From contig JBBJLW010000007.1 of assembly GCA_037720595.1 (NCBI GenBank), positions 1 through 64,000 on the forward strand: a stretch of DNA of 64,000 nt. Direction: 5' to 3'. Source of the stretch: Gaiellasilicea sp037720595 (GTDB lineage: Bacteria; Actinomycetota; Thermoleophilia; Gaiellales; Gaiellaceae). Under the pieces are notes generated by a model, which saw nothing but the letters and a program-made list of their open reading frames with translations, was not told the origin of the DNA and did not search any database. Of the stretch, positions 15,563 to 23,465 are shown one piece after another (within the stretch, counting starts at the first letter, position 1; each line of letters opens with the position of its first letter). The translations under genes were made by a program, and so were the position numbers.

Positions 15563-16360
15563 ATGAGTCAGTTCGTCTCCCGCCTGCTGGTCACGATCGT
15601 GGCCCTGCCGGTCGTGCTCTATCTCGTCTGGCTCGGAGGCTGGTGGATCTTCGCGCTCGCGCTCGCGGCCGCGCTCATCGGCCTGCACGAGCTCTACGCG
15701 ATGGCGCGTGGATTGCGGCCGCTCGTGCTCGCAGGGTATGCGGGCGCAATCGCTACTCTCCTGGGAGCGCACCTGGGCGGGGCGGCTTGGATGACCGGCG
15801 GCTTCGCGCTCACGCTCTTCCTGGCATTCGTGCTCTACGGGATCGCGGAGACGCGCCAGACCGCGACGATCACGATCGGCTCGACGGTGCTGGGGGTCGC
15901 GTGGATCGCGCTCGGCCTTGGCCATCTGCTGCTTATCCGCGCTCTCCCCGAGCATGGGCGACTCGCCGTCTTCACCGTTCTGCTCGCCGTCTTCGCGGAC
16001 GACACCGCCGCCTACGGCATCGGCAGGTTGATCGGGCGGCGCAAGCTCGCGCCGACCCTCTCGCCCGGAAAGACGTGGGAGGGGTTTCTCGCCGGTACCG
16101 TCGTCGCGCTCGCCGTCGTGTTCTTCGCCCTCTACGAGCAGGGATTCCTGACGATTGCGGAGTCGCTCGTCCTCGGCGCCGCGATCGCGCTCGCGGGAGC
16201 TGCCGGCGACCTCTTCGAGTCGGCGCTGAAGCGCGACCTGCAGGTAAAGGACTCCGGCCGACTCCTCGGCGCCCACGGCGGCATGCTGGATCGGATCGAC
16301 GCGCACCTCTTCGCGGCCGTTGCCGCCTTCTACGTGATCCTCGCCGTCGGTTATTCCTAA
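15563..16360 (+). CDS. cdsA: Phosphatidate cytidylyltransferase CdsA
   Basis: CdsA makes CDP-diacylglycerol from phosphatidate and CTP at the membrane and supplies PgsA. About eight hydrophobic segments are visible in 265 residues. The C-terminal signature reads SALKRDLQVKDSG followed by LLGAHGGMLDRID, a full match to the CDS family pattern. The ATG lies 1 base after uppS and the stop shares a base with the next small lipoprotein gene. Confidence 0.95.
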   Translation: MSQFVSRLLVTIVALPVVLYLVWLGGWWIFALALAAALIGLHELYAMARGLRPLVLAGYAGAIATLLGAHLGGAAWMTGGFALTLFLAFVLYGIAETRQTATITIGSTVLGVAWIALGLGHLLLIRALPEHGRLAVFTVLLAVFADDTAAYGIGRLIGRRKLAPTLSPGKTWEGFLAGTVVALAVVFFALYEQGFLTIAESLVLGAAIALAGAAGDLFESALKRDLQVKDSGRLLGAHGGMLDRIDAHLFAAVAAFYVILAVGYS

Positions 16361-16677
16361 TGCTCCGGCCGCTCGTCCTGACGTTCGCCGTTCTCCTCTT
16401 GACCGGCTGCATCAGCGACGACGAGCCGGCGCCACTGGTCGACATCCGCACCCAACCCGTCGAGTATCGCGGTGCCTACGCGATCTGCTCCATCGGCTCC
16501 GTCCGGTACGTGGCCGAGCGCTACGGCGTCTCGGAGCCGACACCCGAGGCGGTGGCGAGCGCCACGGCGAAGGCGGTCGGCAGCACCTCGGCGGACAGCG
16601 CGAAGCACGCCCGCCGCGGTTGTCTCGACGCGATCGCAGCCCGCGACTCTCGCGGTCCCGGCAACGAGGTCCCGTGA
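16360..16677 (+). CDS. Small predicted lipoprotein of unknown function
   Basis: This 105-residue protein starts MLRPLVLTFAVLLLTGC. It has a short basic start, a hydrophobic stretch and a lipobox LLTGC, so LspA would cleave before Cys17 and the mature part would sit outside the membrane. The rest (DIRTQPVEYRGAYAICSIGS onward) has two more Cys and no family I recognise. The ATG overlaps the cdsA stop (TAATG), which makes translation plausible. It sits between cdsA and dxr. Confidence 0.65.
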   Translation: MLRPLVLTFAVLLLTGCISDDEPAPLVDIRTQPVEYRGAYAICSIGSVRYVAERYGVSEPTPEAVASATAKAVGSTSADSAKHARRGCLDAIAARDSRGPGNEVP

Positions 16678-16686
16678 CGCTCCCCG

Positions 16687-16692
16687 TACACT
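16687..16692 (+). promoter_or_regulatory. -10 box TACACT before dxr
   Basis: TACACT lies 7 bases before the GTG at 16700, close to the leaderless spacing used elsewhere. It would allow dxr to be transcribed separately from cdsA. Confidence 0.45.
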
Positions 16693-16699
16693 GGTGACC

Positions 16700-17776
16700 G
16701 TGCGGCGAATCGCCCTTCTGGGAGCCACCGGCTCGATCGGCCGGCAGGCAATCGCCGTCGTCGAGGCTGAAGCGGAGCTCGAGCTCTGCGCGATCGCGTC
16801 GGGCTCGAGCGACCTAGGCGTCCTCGCAGCAAGGCACGGAGTCGAGCATGTTCAGCAAGGCGGCGACCTCACCCAGTTGCTCGAACGCGCGCAGCCGGAT
16901 GTTGTCCTGAACGCCGTCGTCGGGTTCGCCGGAATCGGCGCGACGCTGTGGGCGCTCGAGCGCGGGATCACGCTCGCGCTCGCGAACAAGGAGAGCCTCG
17001 TCGCGGCGGGAGAGCTGGCGCTCGCCGCTCAGGAGCGTGGGGGTGGCCGGCTGCTGCCGGTCGACTCCGAGCACTCGGCGGCGTTCCAGTGCCTCGAAGG
17101 ACGTCCCGCGAAGACCGTACACTCGCTGGTCCTGACCGCTTCGGGCGGATCCTTCCGTGGCCGCAGCCGCGAAGATCTCGCCGACGTCACGGTCGAGGAC
17201 GCGCTCGCGCATCCGACCTGGAACATGGGCCCGAAGATCACGGTCGACTCCGCGACGCTGGCGAACAAGGGGCTCGAGCTGATCGAGGCGCATGTCCTCT
17301 TCGGGCTCGCATACGACCGGATCGAGGTCGTCGTGCACCCGAGCTCGATCGTTCACGCGCTCGTCCGTTTCCGTGACGGCGCCGCACTCGCACACCTCGG
17401 CTACCCGGACATGCGGGTGCCGATCTCCTGGGCGCTGAGCTATCCCGATCGCGCTGCCAACGACTTGCCGCAGCTCGACCTTGCGGCCGGCCTCACGCTC
17501 GAGTTCTCGGCGCCGGACCTCGAGACGTTCCCGCTGCTCGCGCTCGCACGGCGCGCGGGCGAGCTCGGCGGCACGTATCCCTGCGCCTACAACGCCGCAA
17601 ACGAGACCGCAGTGGCCGCCTTCCTCGAAGGTCGGCTCCCCTTCCTCGGCATCGCCGAGGTGGTCGAGGAGGCGCTGGACGCCGCCGACGGCGCGCCCGC
17701 CCGCGACCTGGACGACCTGGTCGAGGCGGACGCGCAGGCTCGACGCCTTGCCGAGCGAGGATTGCCGGTGACATGA
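16700..17776 (+). CDS. dxr: 1-deoxy-D-xylulose 5-phosphate reductoisomerase
   Basis: Dxr catalyses the second step of the MEP isoprenoid pathway (DXP to MEP with NADPH). IALLGATGSIG binds NADPH, LANKESLVAAGEL and PVDSEHSA form the active-site blocks, and HPTWNMGPKITVDSATLANK is the conserved substrate loop. The length of about 358 is somewhat below the usual 385-400. GTG codons at 16694 and 16700 are both in frame; I favour 16700 from the -10 spacing. It overlaps rseP by ATGA. Confidence 0.95.
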   Translation: MRRIALLGATGSIGRQAIAVVEAEAELELCAIASGSSDLGVLAARHGVEHVQQGGDLTQLLERAQPDVVLNAVVGFAGIGATLWALERGITLALANKESLVAAGELALAAQERGGGRLLPVDSEHSAAFQCLEGRPAKTVHSLVLTASGGSFRGRSREDLADVTVEDALAHPTWNMGPKITVDSATLANKGLELIEAHVLFGLAYDRIEVVVHPSSIVHALVRFRDGAALAHLGYPDMRVPISWALSYPDRAANDLPQLDLAAGLTLEFSAPDLETFPLLALARRAGELGGTYPCAYNAANETAVAAFLEGRLPFLGIAEVVEEALDAADGAPARDLDDLVEADAQARRLAERGLPVT

Positions 17777-18987
17777 GCATCTTCATCTCCATCGTCGGTC
17801 TCGGCCTCTTGATCCTGATCCACGAGGCCGGTCACTTCTTCGTCGCGCGTGCGGTTGGGATGAACCCGCGCAAGTTCTACATCGGCTTCCCGCCGGCGCT
17901 CGTGAAGAAGACCCGCAACGGAATCGAGTATGGAATCGGCACGATTCCGCTCGGCGGCTACGTCAAGATCCCGGGGATGCACCGGCCGGCTGCGGGCGAC
18001 CTCGACGTCCATTTCGGGCGCGCGGTCTCGGAGCAGCCGTCGCTCGGGCCCGTGGTCGAGGAGCTCCGCCGGCGGCTCGCCGCCGAGGATCACGTGCATT
18101 CCCGGGAGGCGGTCGCGAAGCTCGCCGCCGAGCTCGAGCACGCAGAGCTCTCGCCGCTCGCACGAAAGGCTGCCGACCGGGGAACCGAGGACGTCGACGA
18201 CGCGCTCGGCCCGGACGCCTACTGGCGGGCCCGCACATGGAAGCGCGTCGCCGTCATCTTCGCGGGTCCCGGCGCGAACCTGGTGCTCTCGATCGTTCTC
18301 TTCGCTGCGCTCTTCATGTCCGCGACAGGCGTCTTCCAGCTCGGTTTCGTGCCTCAGCAGACCGAAGACGGGGATATCGCCGTGGTCGAGGAGGTCACCC
18401 CTGAGAGTCCGGCTGCCGCGGCGGGTCTACTGCCGGGCGACCGCATCGTCCAGATCGACGGGCAACGCGTCGATCCTGACGCGATTCGCCCCACGATTCG
18501 CGCATCTGAAGGACGAGCCATCGCTCTGACCGTGAGCCGCGAGGGCGAGATCGTCGAGCTTCCAGCGGTCAGTGCGGAGATGTCGGAGACGTACGGTCCG
18601 GTCGATTCGGTCTGGCAGGCGATCCGGGTCACCGGGATCGTGACGAAGGCGATCGGCGCCTCGATCGGCCGGCTCGTGACGGGCGACGGGCGGGACGAGA
18701 TCTCGAGCCCGGTCGGGATCGTTCAAGGCTCGTCCCAGGCGGTCGAGCGCGGCACGGACTCCTATCTCTGGGTGGTCGGCCTGATCAGCCTCTCGCTCGC
18801 GCTGCTGAACCTACTGCCGCTGCTGCCGCTCGACGGCGGCCACATCGCGTTTTCGCTCCTCGAGGGGGTTCGGGGCAAAGCCGTCGCGCGGGAGGTCTAC
18901 GAGCGCGTCTCGGTCGTCGGAATCGCCCTCGTCCTGCTCCTTTTCTTCATCGGCCTCTCCAACGACATCGGCCGGTTCGGGAGCTAA
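17773..18987 (+). CDS. rseP: RseP/Rip1-type site-2 zinc metalloprotease
   Basis: This intramembrane protease of 404 residues carries HEAGH (residues 17-21) in the first membrane helix, GGYVKIPGM, a central PDZ domain (about 195-260, with PAAAAGLLPGDRIVQIDG) and the C-terminal LLPLLPLDGGH motif that supplies the third zinc ligand. Family members cut anti-sigma factors and signal peptides. Unusually, about 75 residues (about 72-146), polar and helical, are inserted between the GGYVKIPGM motif and the RTWKRVAVIFAGP helix. The start overlaps dxr. Confidence 0.93.
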   Translation: MSIFISIVGLGLLILIHEAGHFFVARAVGMNPRKFYIGFPPALVKKTRNGIEYGIGTIPLGGYVKIPGMHRPAAGDLDVHFGRAVSEQPSLGPVVEELRRRLAAEDHVHSREAVAKLAAELEHAELSPLARKAADRGTEDVDDALGPDAYWRARTWKRVAVIFAGPGANLVLSIVLFAALFMSATGVFQLGFVPQQTEDGDIAVVEEVTPESPAAAAGLLPGDRIVQIDGQRVDPDAIRPTIRASEGRAIALTVSREGEIVELPAVSAEMSETYGPVDSVWQAIRVTGIVTKAIGASIGRLVTGDGRDEISSPVGIVQGSSQAVERGTDSYLWVVGLISLSLALLNLLPLLPLDGGHIAFSLLEGVRGKAVAREVYERVSVVGIALVLLLFFIGLSNDIGRFGS

Positions 18988-19006
18988 TCGCGCGAGGTTC
19001 CGTCGC

Positions 19007-19012
19007 TACCCT
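19007..19012 (+). promoter_or_regulatory. -10 box TACCCT, leaderless start of ispG
   Basis: TACCCT followed by 6 bases and GTG (19019), inside the 31-base gap after rseP. Confidence 0.6.
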
Positions 19013-19018
19013 GTAGCC

Positions 19019-20152
19019 GTGGCGTCGAGCGTTGGAATCAGGGTCGGCAACGTCGCGATCGGGGGTGGAGCGCCGGTCGCCGTCCAGTCGATGACGCTGA
19101 CGCCGACGCGCGACGTCGAGGCGACGACCGCGCAGATCGCAGCGCTCGCGTCCGCCGGCTGCGAGATCGTGCGCTGCGCCGTGCCGAAGCTCGAGGACGC
19201 GGAGGCGCTGAAGCGAATCGTTCGCCTTTCGCCGCTCCCGGTGATCGCCGACATCCATTTCAACGCCTCACTCGCGCTGAAGGCCATCGAGGCCGGAGTC
19301 GCGGCCGTGCGGATCAATCCGGGCAACATCGGCGGTCCCGACAAGGTGGAGCTCGTGGTGAAAGCGGCGAAGAAAGCGGGGATCCCGATGCGGATCGGCG
19401 CCAACTCCGGCTCCCTCCCGAAGCACCTCGAGCAGCTCGCGCAGGCCGACCAGGCCGAGGCCCTCGTGGAGGCGGCGCTCGAGGAGGTGGAGCTGCTCGA
19501 GCGGCTCGACTTCCGCGACTTCAAGATCTCGGTCAAGTCGAGTCATGTGCCGACGATGATCCGTGCCTATCGCACGCTCTCGGACAAGGTCCCGTATCCG
19601 CTCCACCTCGGCGTCACCGAGGCGGGCACGCCCTTTTCCGGCTCGATCAAGAGCGCGGTCGGCATGGGCGCCCTGCTCGTGGACGGGATCGGCGACACGA
19701 TCCGCGTCTCGCTCACCGCCGACCCGGTCAAGGAGATCGAGGCAGCGTTCGAGATCCTGAAGGCGCTCGGTCTGCGCGAGCGCGGCCCGGTGATGATCTC
19801 GTGCCCCTCCTGCGGCCGGGACAACGTCGGCGTCGAGAACCTCGCCGTCGTCGTCGAGGAACGGCTCAAGGCCTACCCCGAGGCGTTCGAGGTCGCCGTG
19901 ATGGGCTGCGCCGTGAACGGACCAGGGGAGGCCGGCGATGCCGACTTCGGGATCGCCGGCGGCCGCGACGTGGGCTTCCTCTACGCCCATGGCCGCGTCC
20001 TGAAGAAGGTTTCGTCCGAAACCCTGATCGACGAGCTCTTCGTCGAGATCGACCGCTGGATCGAGGCCGGGATGCCGCGCCCGAAGCGCTTGAAGATGGC
20101 CAAGCCCGCCGCGCTCGCGATGGCGGAAGCCTCGCTGATTCCGCTCGACTAG
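19019..20152 (+). CDS. ispG: 4-hydroxy-3-methylbut-2-enyl diphosphate synthase IspG
   Basis: IspG (GcpE) is the 4Fe-4S enzyme that converts MEcPP to HMBPP, the penultimate MEP-pathway step. The three cluster Cys are visible at about 262 and 265 (SCPSCGRDN) and 297 (VMGCAVNGPGEA). VQSMTLTPTRDVEAT and VRINPGNIGG are also conserved. The 377 residues fit the short bacterial form. The next gene's -10 box overlaps its stop codon. Confidence 0.96.
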   Translation: MASSVGIRVGNVAIGGGAPVAVQSMTLTPTRDVEATTAQIAALASAGCEIVRCAVPKLEDAEALKRIVRLSPLPVIADIHFNASLALKAIEAGVAAVRINPGNIGGPDKVELVVKAAKKAGIPMRIGANSGSLPKHLEQLAQADQAEALVEAALEEVELLERLDFRDFKISVKSSHVPTMIRAYRTLSDKVPYPLHLGVTEAGTPFSGSIKSAVGMGALLVDGIGDTIRVSLTADPVKEIEAAFEILKALGLRERGPVMISCPSCGRDNVGVENLAVVVEERLKAYPEAFEVAVMGCAVNGPGEAGDADFGIAGGRDVGFLYAHGRVLKKVSSETLIDELFVEIDRWIEAGMPRPKRLKMAKPAALAMAEASLIPLD

Positions 20153-20155
20153 GGT
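20150..20155 (+). promoter_or_regulatory. -10 box TAGGGT, leaderless start of proS
   Basis: TAGGGT begins on the ispG stop codon TAG and is followed by 6 bases and the proS ATG. Confidence 0.55.
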
Positions 20156-20161
20156 CTTGCG

Positions 20162-21844
20162 ATGATCCACCGCGCCTCCCAGCTCTTCCTCCCGACCCTG
20201 CGCGACACCCCGGCGGACGCGGAGGCGATCTCGCACAAGCTGCTCGTCCGGGGCGGTTTCATCCGCCAGCTCGGCGCAGGGCTCTGGACGTTCCTGCCGC
20301 TCGGCTGGCGCGTCCATCGCAAGGTCGAGCAGATCGTCCGCGACGAGATGGACGCGATCGGCGCGCAGGAGATGTACGCGCCGGTGCTGACCCCGAGCGA
20401 GCTCTGGGAGCAGACCGGACGGATCGGGATCCCCGAGCTCTTCCACCTCGAGGATCGCGCGGGACGCCGCTTCGTTCTTCCCCTGACCCACGAGGAGACG
20501 TTCACCTTCCACGCGCTCGAGCTCCGGAGCTATCGCGAGCTGCCGCAGTCCTGGTACCACTTCCAGACGAAGAACCGGGACGAGCCGCGGCCCCGCGGCG
20601 GCCTCCTCCGCGTGCGTGAGTTCGTGATGAAGGACTCCTATTCGTTCGACCGCGACGAGGCCGCGCTCGGCGTCAGCTTCGAGGCCCACCGTGGCGCCTA
20701 CGAGCGGATCTTCGAGCGCTGCGGCCTCGAGACGCATTACGTCCAGGCCGAGAGCGGGATGATGGGCGGGAAGGAGTCTTTCGACTATCTGGCGCCATCC
20801 GGCTCGGGCGAGAACACGCTCGTCACCTGCGAGAACGGCGACTACGCGGCCGACCTCGAGATCGCGCAAGGCGTCCCGCGCGCTCCTGACTTCCCGGCCG
20901 CGCTCGACGAGCCCGGCGAGATCGAGACACCGGACACGCGCACGTGCGAGGCTCTCGCCGAGCTGCTCTCGCTGGACCTGGCCGCTACCTCGAAGGCGAT
21001 GCCGGTCGTCCGCGACGACGGAACGCTCGTGCTCGCGCTCCTCCGCGGCGACGACCGGCTCGAGGAGGCGAAGCTCCAGTCCGCGCTCGGCTCGGATTTC
21101 CGTCCTGCGACGGACGAGGAGATCCGCTCCGCCTTCGGCGCGGAAGGGGGCTCGCTCGGCCCGGTCGGCTTCCAGGGTCCGATCGTGGCGGACGAGACGC
21201 TGCGCGAAGGTCAGTTCGTCGCGGGCGCGAATCGAACCGGCTGGCATCTGGGCGGGGTCGAGGCCGGACGCGACTACGAGCCCGCGTTCGCTGATATCCG
21301 CCAGCCGCGCGAGGGCGACGCCTGCCCCGTGTGCGGTGGCCGCCTCGGCTTCCGGACGGCGATCGAGGTGGGGCACATCTTCAAGCTCGGCACGCGCTTC
21401 TCCGAGCCGATGCGCGCGACCTTCCTCGACGAGGACGGCGCCGAGCGGCCACTGCTGATGGGGTCGTACGGGATCGGACCCGGGCGCGTTCTCGCGGCCG
21501 CGGTCGAGCAGCACCACGACGAGCACGGGATCGTCTGGCCGCGAGAGCTCGCGCCCTATGACGTCCACGTCGTCGCCCTCACTCACGGCGATGACGAGAT
21601 ACGGCTTCACGCCGAGACGCTGGCCGAAAGCCTGTCCGCGAGCGGCCTCGACGTCCTGCTCGACGATCGCACCCTGCGACCGGGCGAGAAGTTTGCCGAC
21701 GCCGATCTGATCGGCTGCCCCCTCCGGATCACCGTCGGCAAGAAGACGCTGGAAGACGGAGCGGTCGACATCCGCCTCCGGGCGACCGGCGAGGACGAGC
21801 GAATCGGGCGTTTGGAGGTGGCAAATCGGGTAGGCGCTCGCTGA
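20162..21844 (+). CDS. proS: Prolyl-tRNA synthetase
   Basis: ProS charges tRNA-Pro. This is the bacterial form (560 residues): class II motif 1 and 2 regions (GLLRVREFVMKDSYSF), an inserted YbaK-like editing domain (about residues 225-385, beginning ETPDTRTCEALAELL), motif 3 (LLMGSYGIGPGRVLAA) and a C-terminal anticodon-binding domain. The ATG sits 6 bases after a -10 box. A tRNA-Pro(GGG) gene lies about 330 bases downstream. Confidence 0.96.
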   Translation: MIHRASQLFLPTLRDTPADAEAISHKLLVRGGFIRQLGAGLWTFLPLGWRVHRKVEQIVRDEMDAIGAQEMYAPVLTPSELWEQTGRIGIPELFHLEDRAGRRFVLPLTHEETFTFHALELRSYRELPQSWYHFQTKNRDEPRPRGGLLRVREFVMKDSYSFDRDEAALGVSFEAHRGAYERIFERCGLETHYVQAESGMMGGKESFDYLAPSGSGENTLVTCENGDYAADLEIAQGVPRAPDFPAALDEPGEIETPDTRTCEALAELLSLDLAATSKAMPVVRDDGTLVLALLRGDDRLEEAKLQSALGSDFRPATDEEIRSAFGAEGGSLGPVGFQGPIVADETLREGQFVAGANRTGWHLGGVEAGRDYEPAFADIRQPREGDACPVCGGRLGFRTAIEVGHIFKLGTRFSEPMRATFLDEDGAERPLLMGSYGIGPGRVLAAAVEQHHDEHGIVWPRELAPYDVHVVALTHGDDEIRLHAETLAESLSASGLDVLLDDRTLRPGEKFADADLIGCPLRITVGKKTLEDGAVDIRLRATGEDERIGRLEVANRVGAR

Positions 21845-22143
21845 TGACCCGTAGGAAGAAATACAGCGAGGAGCCGTTCGGGCCGACGATCGAGCACCTC
21901 ATGGCCGAGACCGGCCTCACCTATCGGGGCCTCGCGGCGAAGACTCAGCTCTCGGCCGGCTACTTGAACCACCTCGTCCACGGCAACCGTCCCGTTCCTT
22001 CGAAAAACGTCGTCGAGCGACTCGCAGCCGCGCTCGAGGTCGAGCCGGAGCACTTCCGCGAGTACCGCCTTCGCGTGATCAACGACCGGCTCGAGGCGAT
22101 GCCCGATCTGATCGACCGCCTGTACAAGCGGCTCAGCGCCTGA
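21844..22143 (+). CDS. Small XRE-type helix-turn-helix protein
   Basis: The 99-residue protein has a Cro/C1-type HTH (about residues 20-75): LTYRGLAAKTQLSAGYLNHL, then GNRPVPSKNVVERLAAALEV. The basic N-terminus (MTRRKKYSEE) may add DNA contacts. There is no effector domain. The ATG shares a base with the proS stop, so the two are co-transcribed. Its target is unknown. Confidence 0.8.
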   Translation: MTRRKKYSEEPFGPTIEHLMAETGLTYRGLAAKTQLSAGYLNHLVHGNRPVPSKNVVERLAAALEVEPEHFREYRLRVINDRLEAMPDLIDRLYKRLSA

Positions 22144-22163
22144 CACGGCTTTCAGCCGGTCGC

Positions 22164-22169
22164 TAGACT
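22164..22169 (+). promoter_or_regulatory. -10 box TAGACT for tRNA-Pro
   Basis: TAGACT lies 9 bases upstream of the mature tRNA 5' end, as expected for a tRNA promoter. Confidence 0.5.
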
Positions 22170-22178
22170 CCGACCGTA

Positions 22179-22253
22179 CGGGGCGTAGCGAAGCCTGGTT
22201 ATCGCGCCTGGCTGGGGGCCAGGAGATCCCCAGTTCGAATCTGGGCGCCCCGA
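22179..22253 (+). tRNA. tRNA-Pro (anticodon GGG)
   Basis: The cloverleaf is complete. The acceptor CGGGGCG pairs with CGCCCCG, the anticodon stem CCTGG/CCAGG closes the loop CTGGGGG (anticodon GGG), and the T arm is CCCAG-TTCGAAT-CTGGG. The discriminator is A. No CCA is encoded (CTTTT follows), so the CCA must be added enzymatically. A perfect 15-bp hairpin follows. Confidence 0.93.
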
Positions 22254-22263
22254 CTTTTGGCAA

Positions 22264-22298
22264 GCACGAGGGATCCGCAGAAAGCGGATCCCTCGTGC
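22264..22298 (+). terminator. Perfect 15-bp hairpin after tRNA-Pro
   Basis: GCACGAGGGATCCGC pairs perfectly with its complement around an AGAAA loop. The top of the stem resembles the hairpins after both sigma copies (34661 and 35747), and it runs directly into repeat copy 22299. It probably ends tRNA transcription, although the T-run (CTTTT) lies before and not after it. Confidence 0.55.
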
Positions 22299-22334
22299 GC
22301 GAAGACCCCTGAAGGGTCGCTTCGCTCCCGGCTC
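22299..22334 (+). repeat. Dispersed palindromic repeat, copy at 22.3 kb
   Basis: The core reads GCGAAGACCCCTGAAGGG then TCGCTTCGCTCCCGGCTC. GCGAAG pairs with CTTCGC around an inner CCC-TGAA-GGG hairpin. Further copies lie at 32378, 34693, 35779 and 35833, with a degenerate one at 8566. Confidence 0.75.
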
Positions 22335-22374
22335 GCGTCCCTGACGGTTCGGATCGTTGCCCAACGGGATCCGG

Positions 22375-22392
22375 GCTTCGATGCATCGAAGC
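22375..22392 (+). repeat. Perfect 18-base palindrome
   Basis: GCTTCGATGCATCGAAGC reads the same on both strands. It lies between the repeat and the GH99-like gene and could be an operator for that gene. There is no other support. Confidence 0.4.
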
Positions 22393-22436
22393 TTGCGAAA
22401 CGTCCGGAAGGGATGGAAACAAGCCGACGCGCGAGA

Positions 22437-22442
22437 TAGAGT
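22437..22442 (+). promoter_or_regulatory. -10 box TAGAGT before the GH99-like gene
   Basis: TAGAGT lies 9 bases before the ATG at 22452, the second common spacing in the window. Confidence 0.4.
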
Positions 22443-22451
22443 CGCGCGTCG

Positions 22452-23465
22452 ATGCGGGCGTCCGTCTTCGTGCTGGTAGTTGCGGCCTGCCTAGGGGTCA
22501 CGGCTGCCGCGTGGCCGCACCCGGGCGGGCCCGGAGGCAGGGAGCACCTGGCGGCGACCGAGACGGCGATCTTCTACTACCCCTGGTTCGGCACCGCGGC
22601 CCGTGACGGCGCCTACACGCACTGGCAGCAAGGCGGGAGCGCGCCGCCCGCGCAGATCGCCTCGGGCTTCTACCCTTCGCGCGGCCCCTACTCGTCTGCC
22701 GACGCCCTCGTACTCGCCGCGCAAATGCGGGAGATCGCCGCAGCCGGGATCACCACCGTGGTCGTGTCGTGGTGGGGTCGCGGCTCGCTCGAGGATCAGA
22801 GGCTGCCGCGCGTGCTTGCCGCGGCGCAGCTCCACGGCCTCGCGGTGGCGGCGCATGTCGAGCCGTACGGCGACCGCAGCGTCGAGAGCGTCACAGCGGA
22901 TATCGCCTACCTGCGCGCGCTCGGAATCGCAGACTTCTACCTGTGGGCCTCCGTGTGGATCGCCGACGCCGACTGGGCGGTCATGAACGCCGGCCTGCGT
23001 GGCGTCCGGGTCTTCGCGAACACGAATCTCGCGGGAAAGGCCGCTGCAGGCGGATTCGACGGGATCTACACCTATGACGTGCTGCTCTACGCCGGAGCGT
23101 TCTTTCCACGACTCTGCGCCCAGGCGCACCGGCTCGGGCTGCTCTGCGCACCGTCGGTAGGCCCCGGTTATGACGCCCGCCGGGCGACCGGCGACCTGCG
23201 GCTCAGGCCACGTCGCAACGGGGCCACCTACGACGCGATGTGGCGAGGCGCGATCCGCTCGCGCGCCGACATCGTCACCGTGACGAGCTACAACGAATGG
23301 CACGAGGGAACGCAGATCGAGCCGGCCCGGAGCGCGCTGGGCGGGTACGAGAGCTACGAGGGAGCCTGGGGCCTCCGCGGAGCGGCGGCCGAGAGGTCCT
23401 ACCTCGACCGAACCGCGTACTGGACGGCCCAGTTCGCACGCTCGCGCGCGCTGCGCCGCGATTAG
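22452..23465 (+). CDS. Secreted GH99-like (endo-alpha-mannosidase-type) protein
   Basis: The 337-residue protein has a signal peptide (MRASVFVLVVAACLGVTAAAWP) and a single (beta/alpha)8-type domain. Motifs of the GH99/WbsX-like group are visible: IFYYPWFG near the N-terminus, VVVSWWGRGS, and SYNEWHEGTQIEP near the C-terminus with the Glu pair that is catalytic or substrate-binding in GH99. It probably acts outside the cell on mannose-type glycans; the substrate is inferred. Its last bases overlap the convergent gene at 23462. Confidence 0.75.
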   Translation: MRASVFVLVVAACLGVTAAAWPHPGGPGGREHLAATETAIFYYPWFGTAARDGAYTHWQQGGSAPPAQIASGFYPSRGPYSSADALVLAAQMREIAAAGITTVVVSWWGRGSLEDQRLPRVLAAAQLHGLAVAAHVEPYGDRSVESVTADIAYLRALGIADFYLWASVWIADADWAVMNAGLRGVRVFANTNLAGKAAAGGFDGIYTYDVLLYAGAFFPRLCAQAHRLGLLCAPSVGPGYDARRATGDLRLRPRRNGATYDAMWRGAIRSRADIVTVTSYNEWHEGTQIEPARSALGGYESYEGAWGLRGAAAERSYLDRTAYWTAQFARSRALRRD

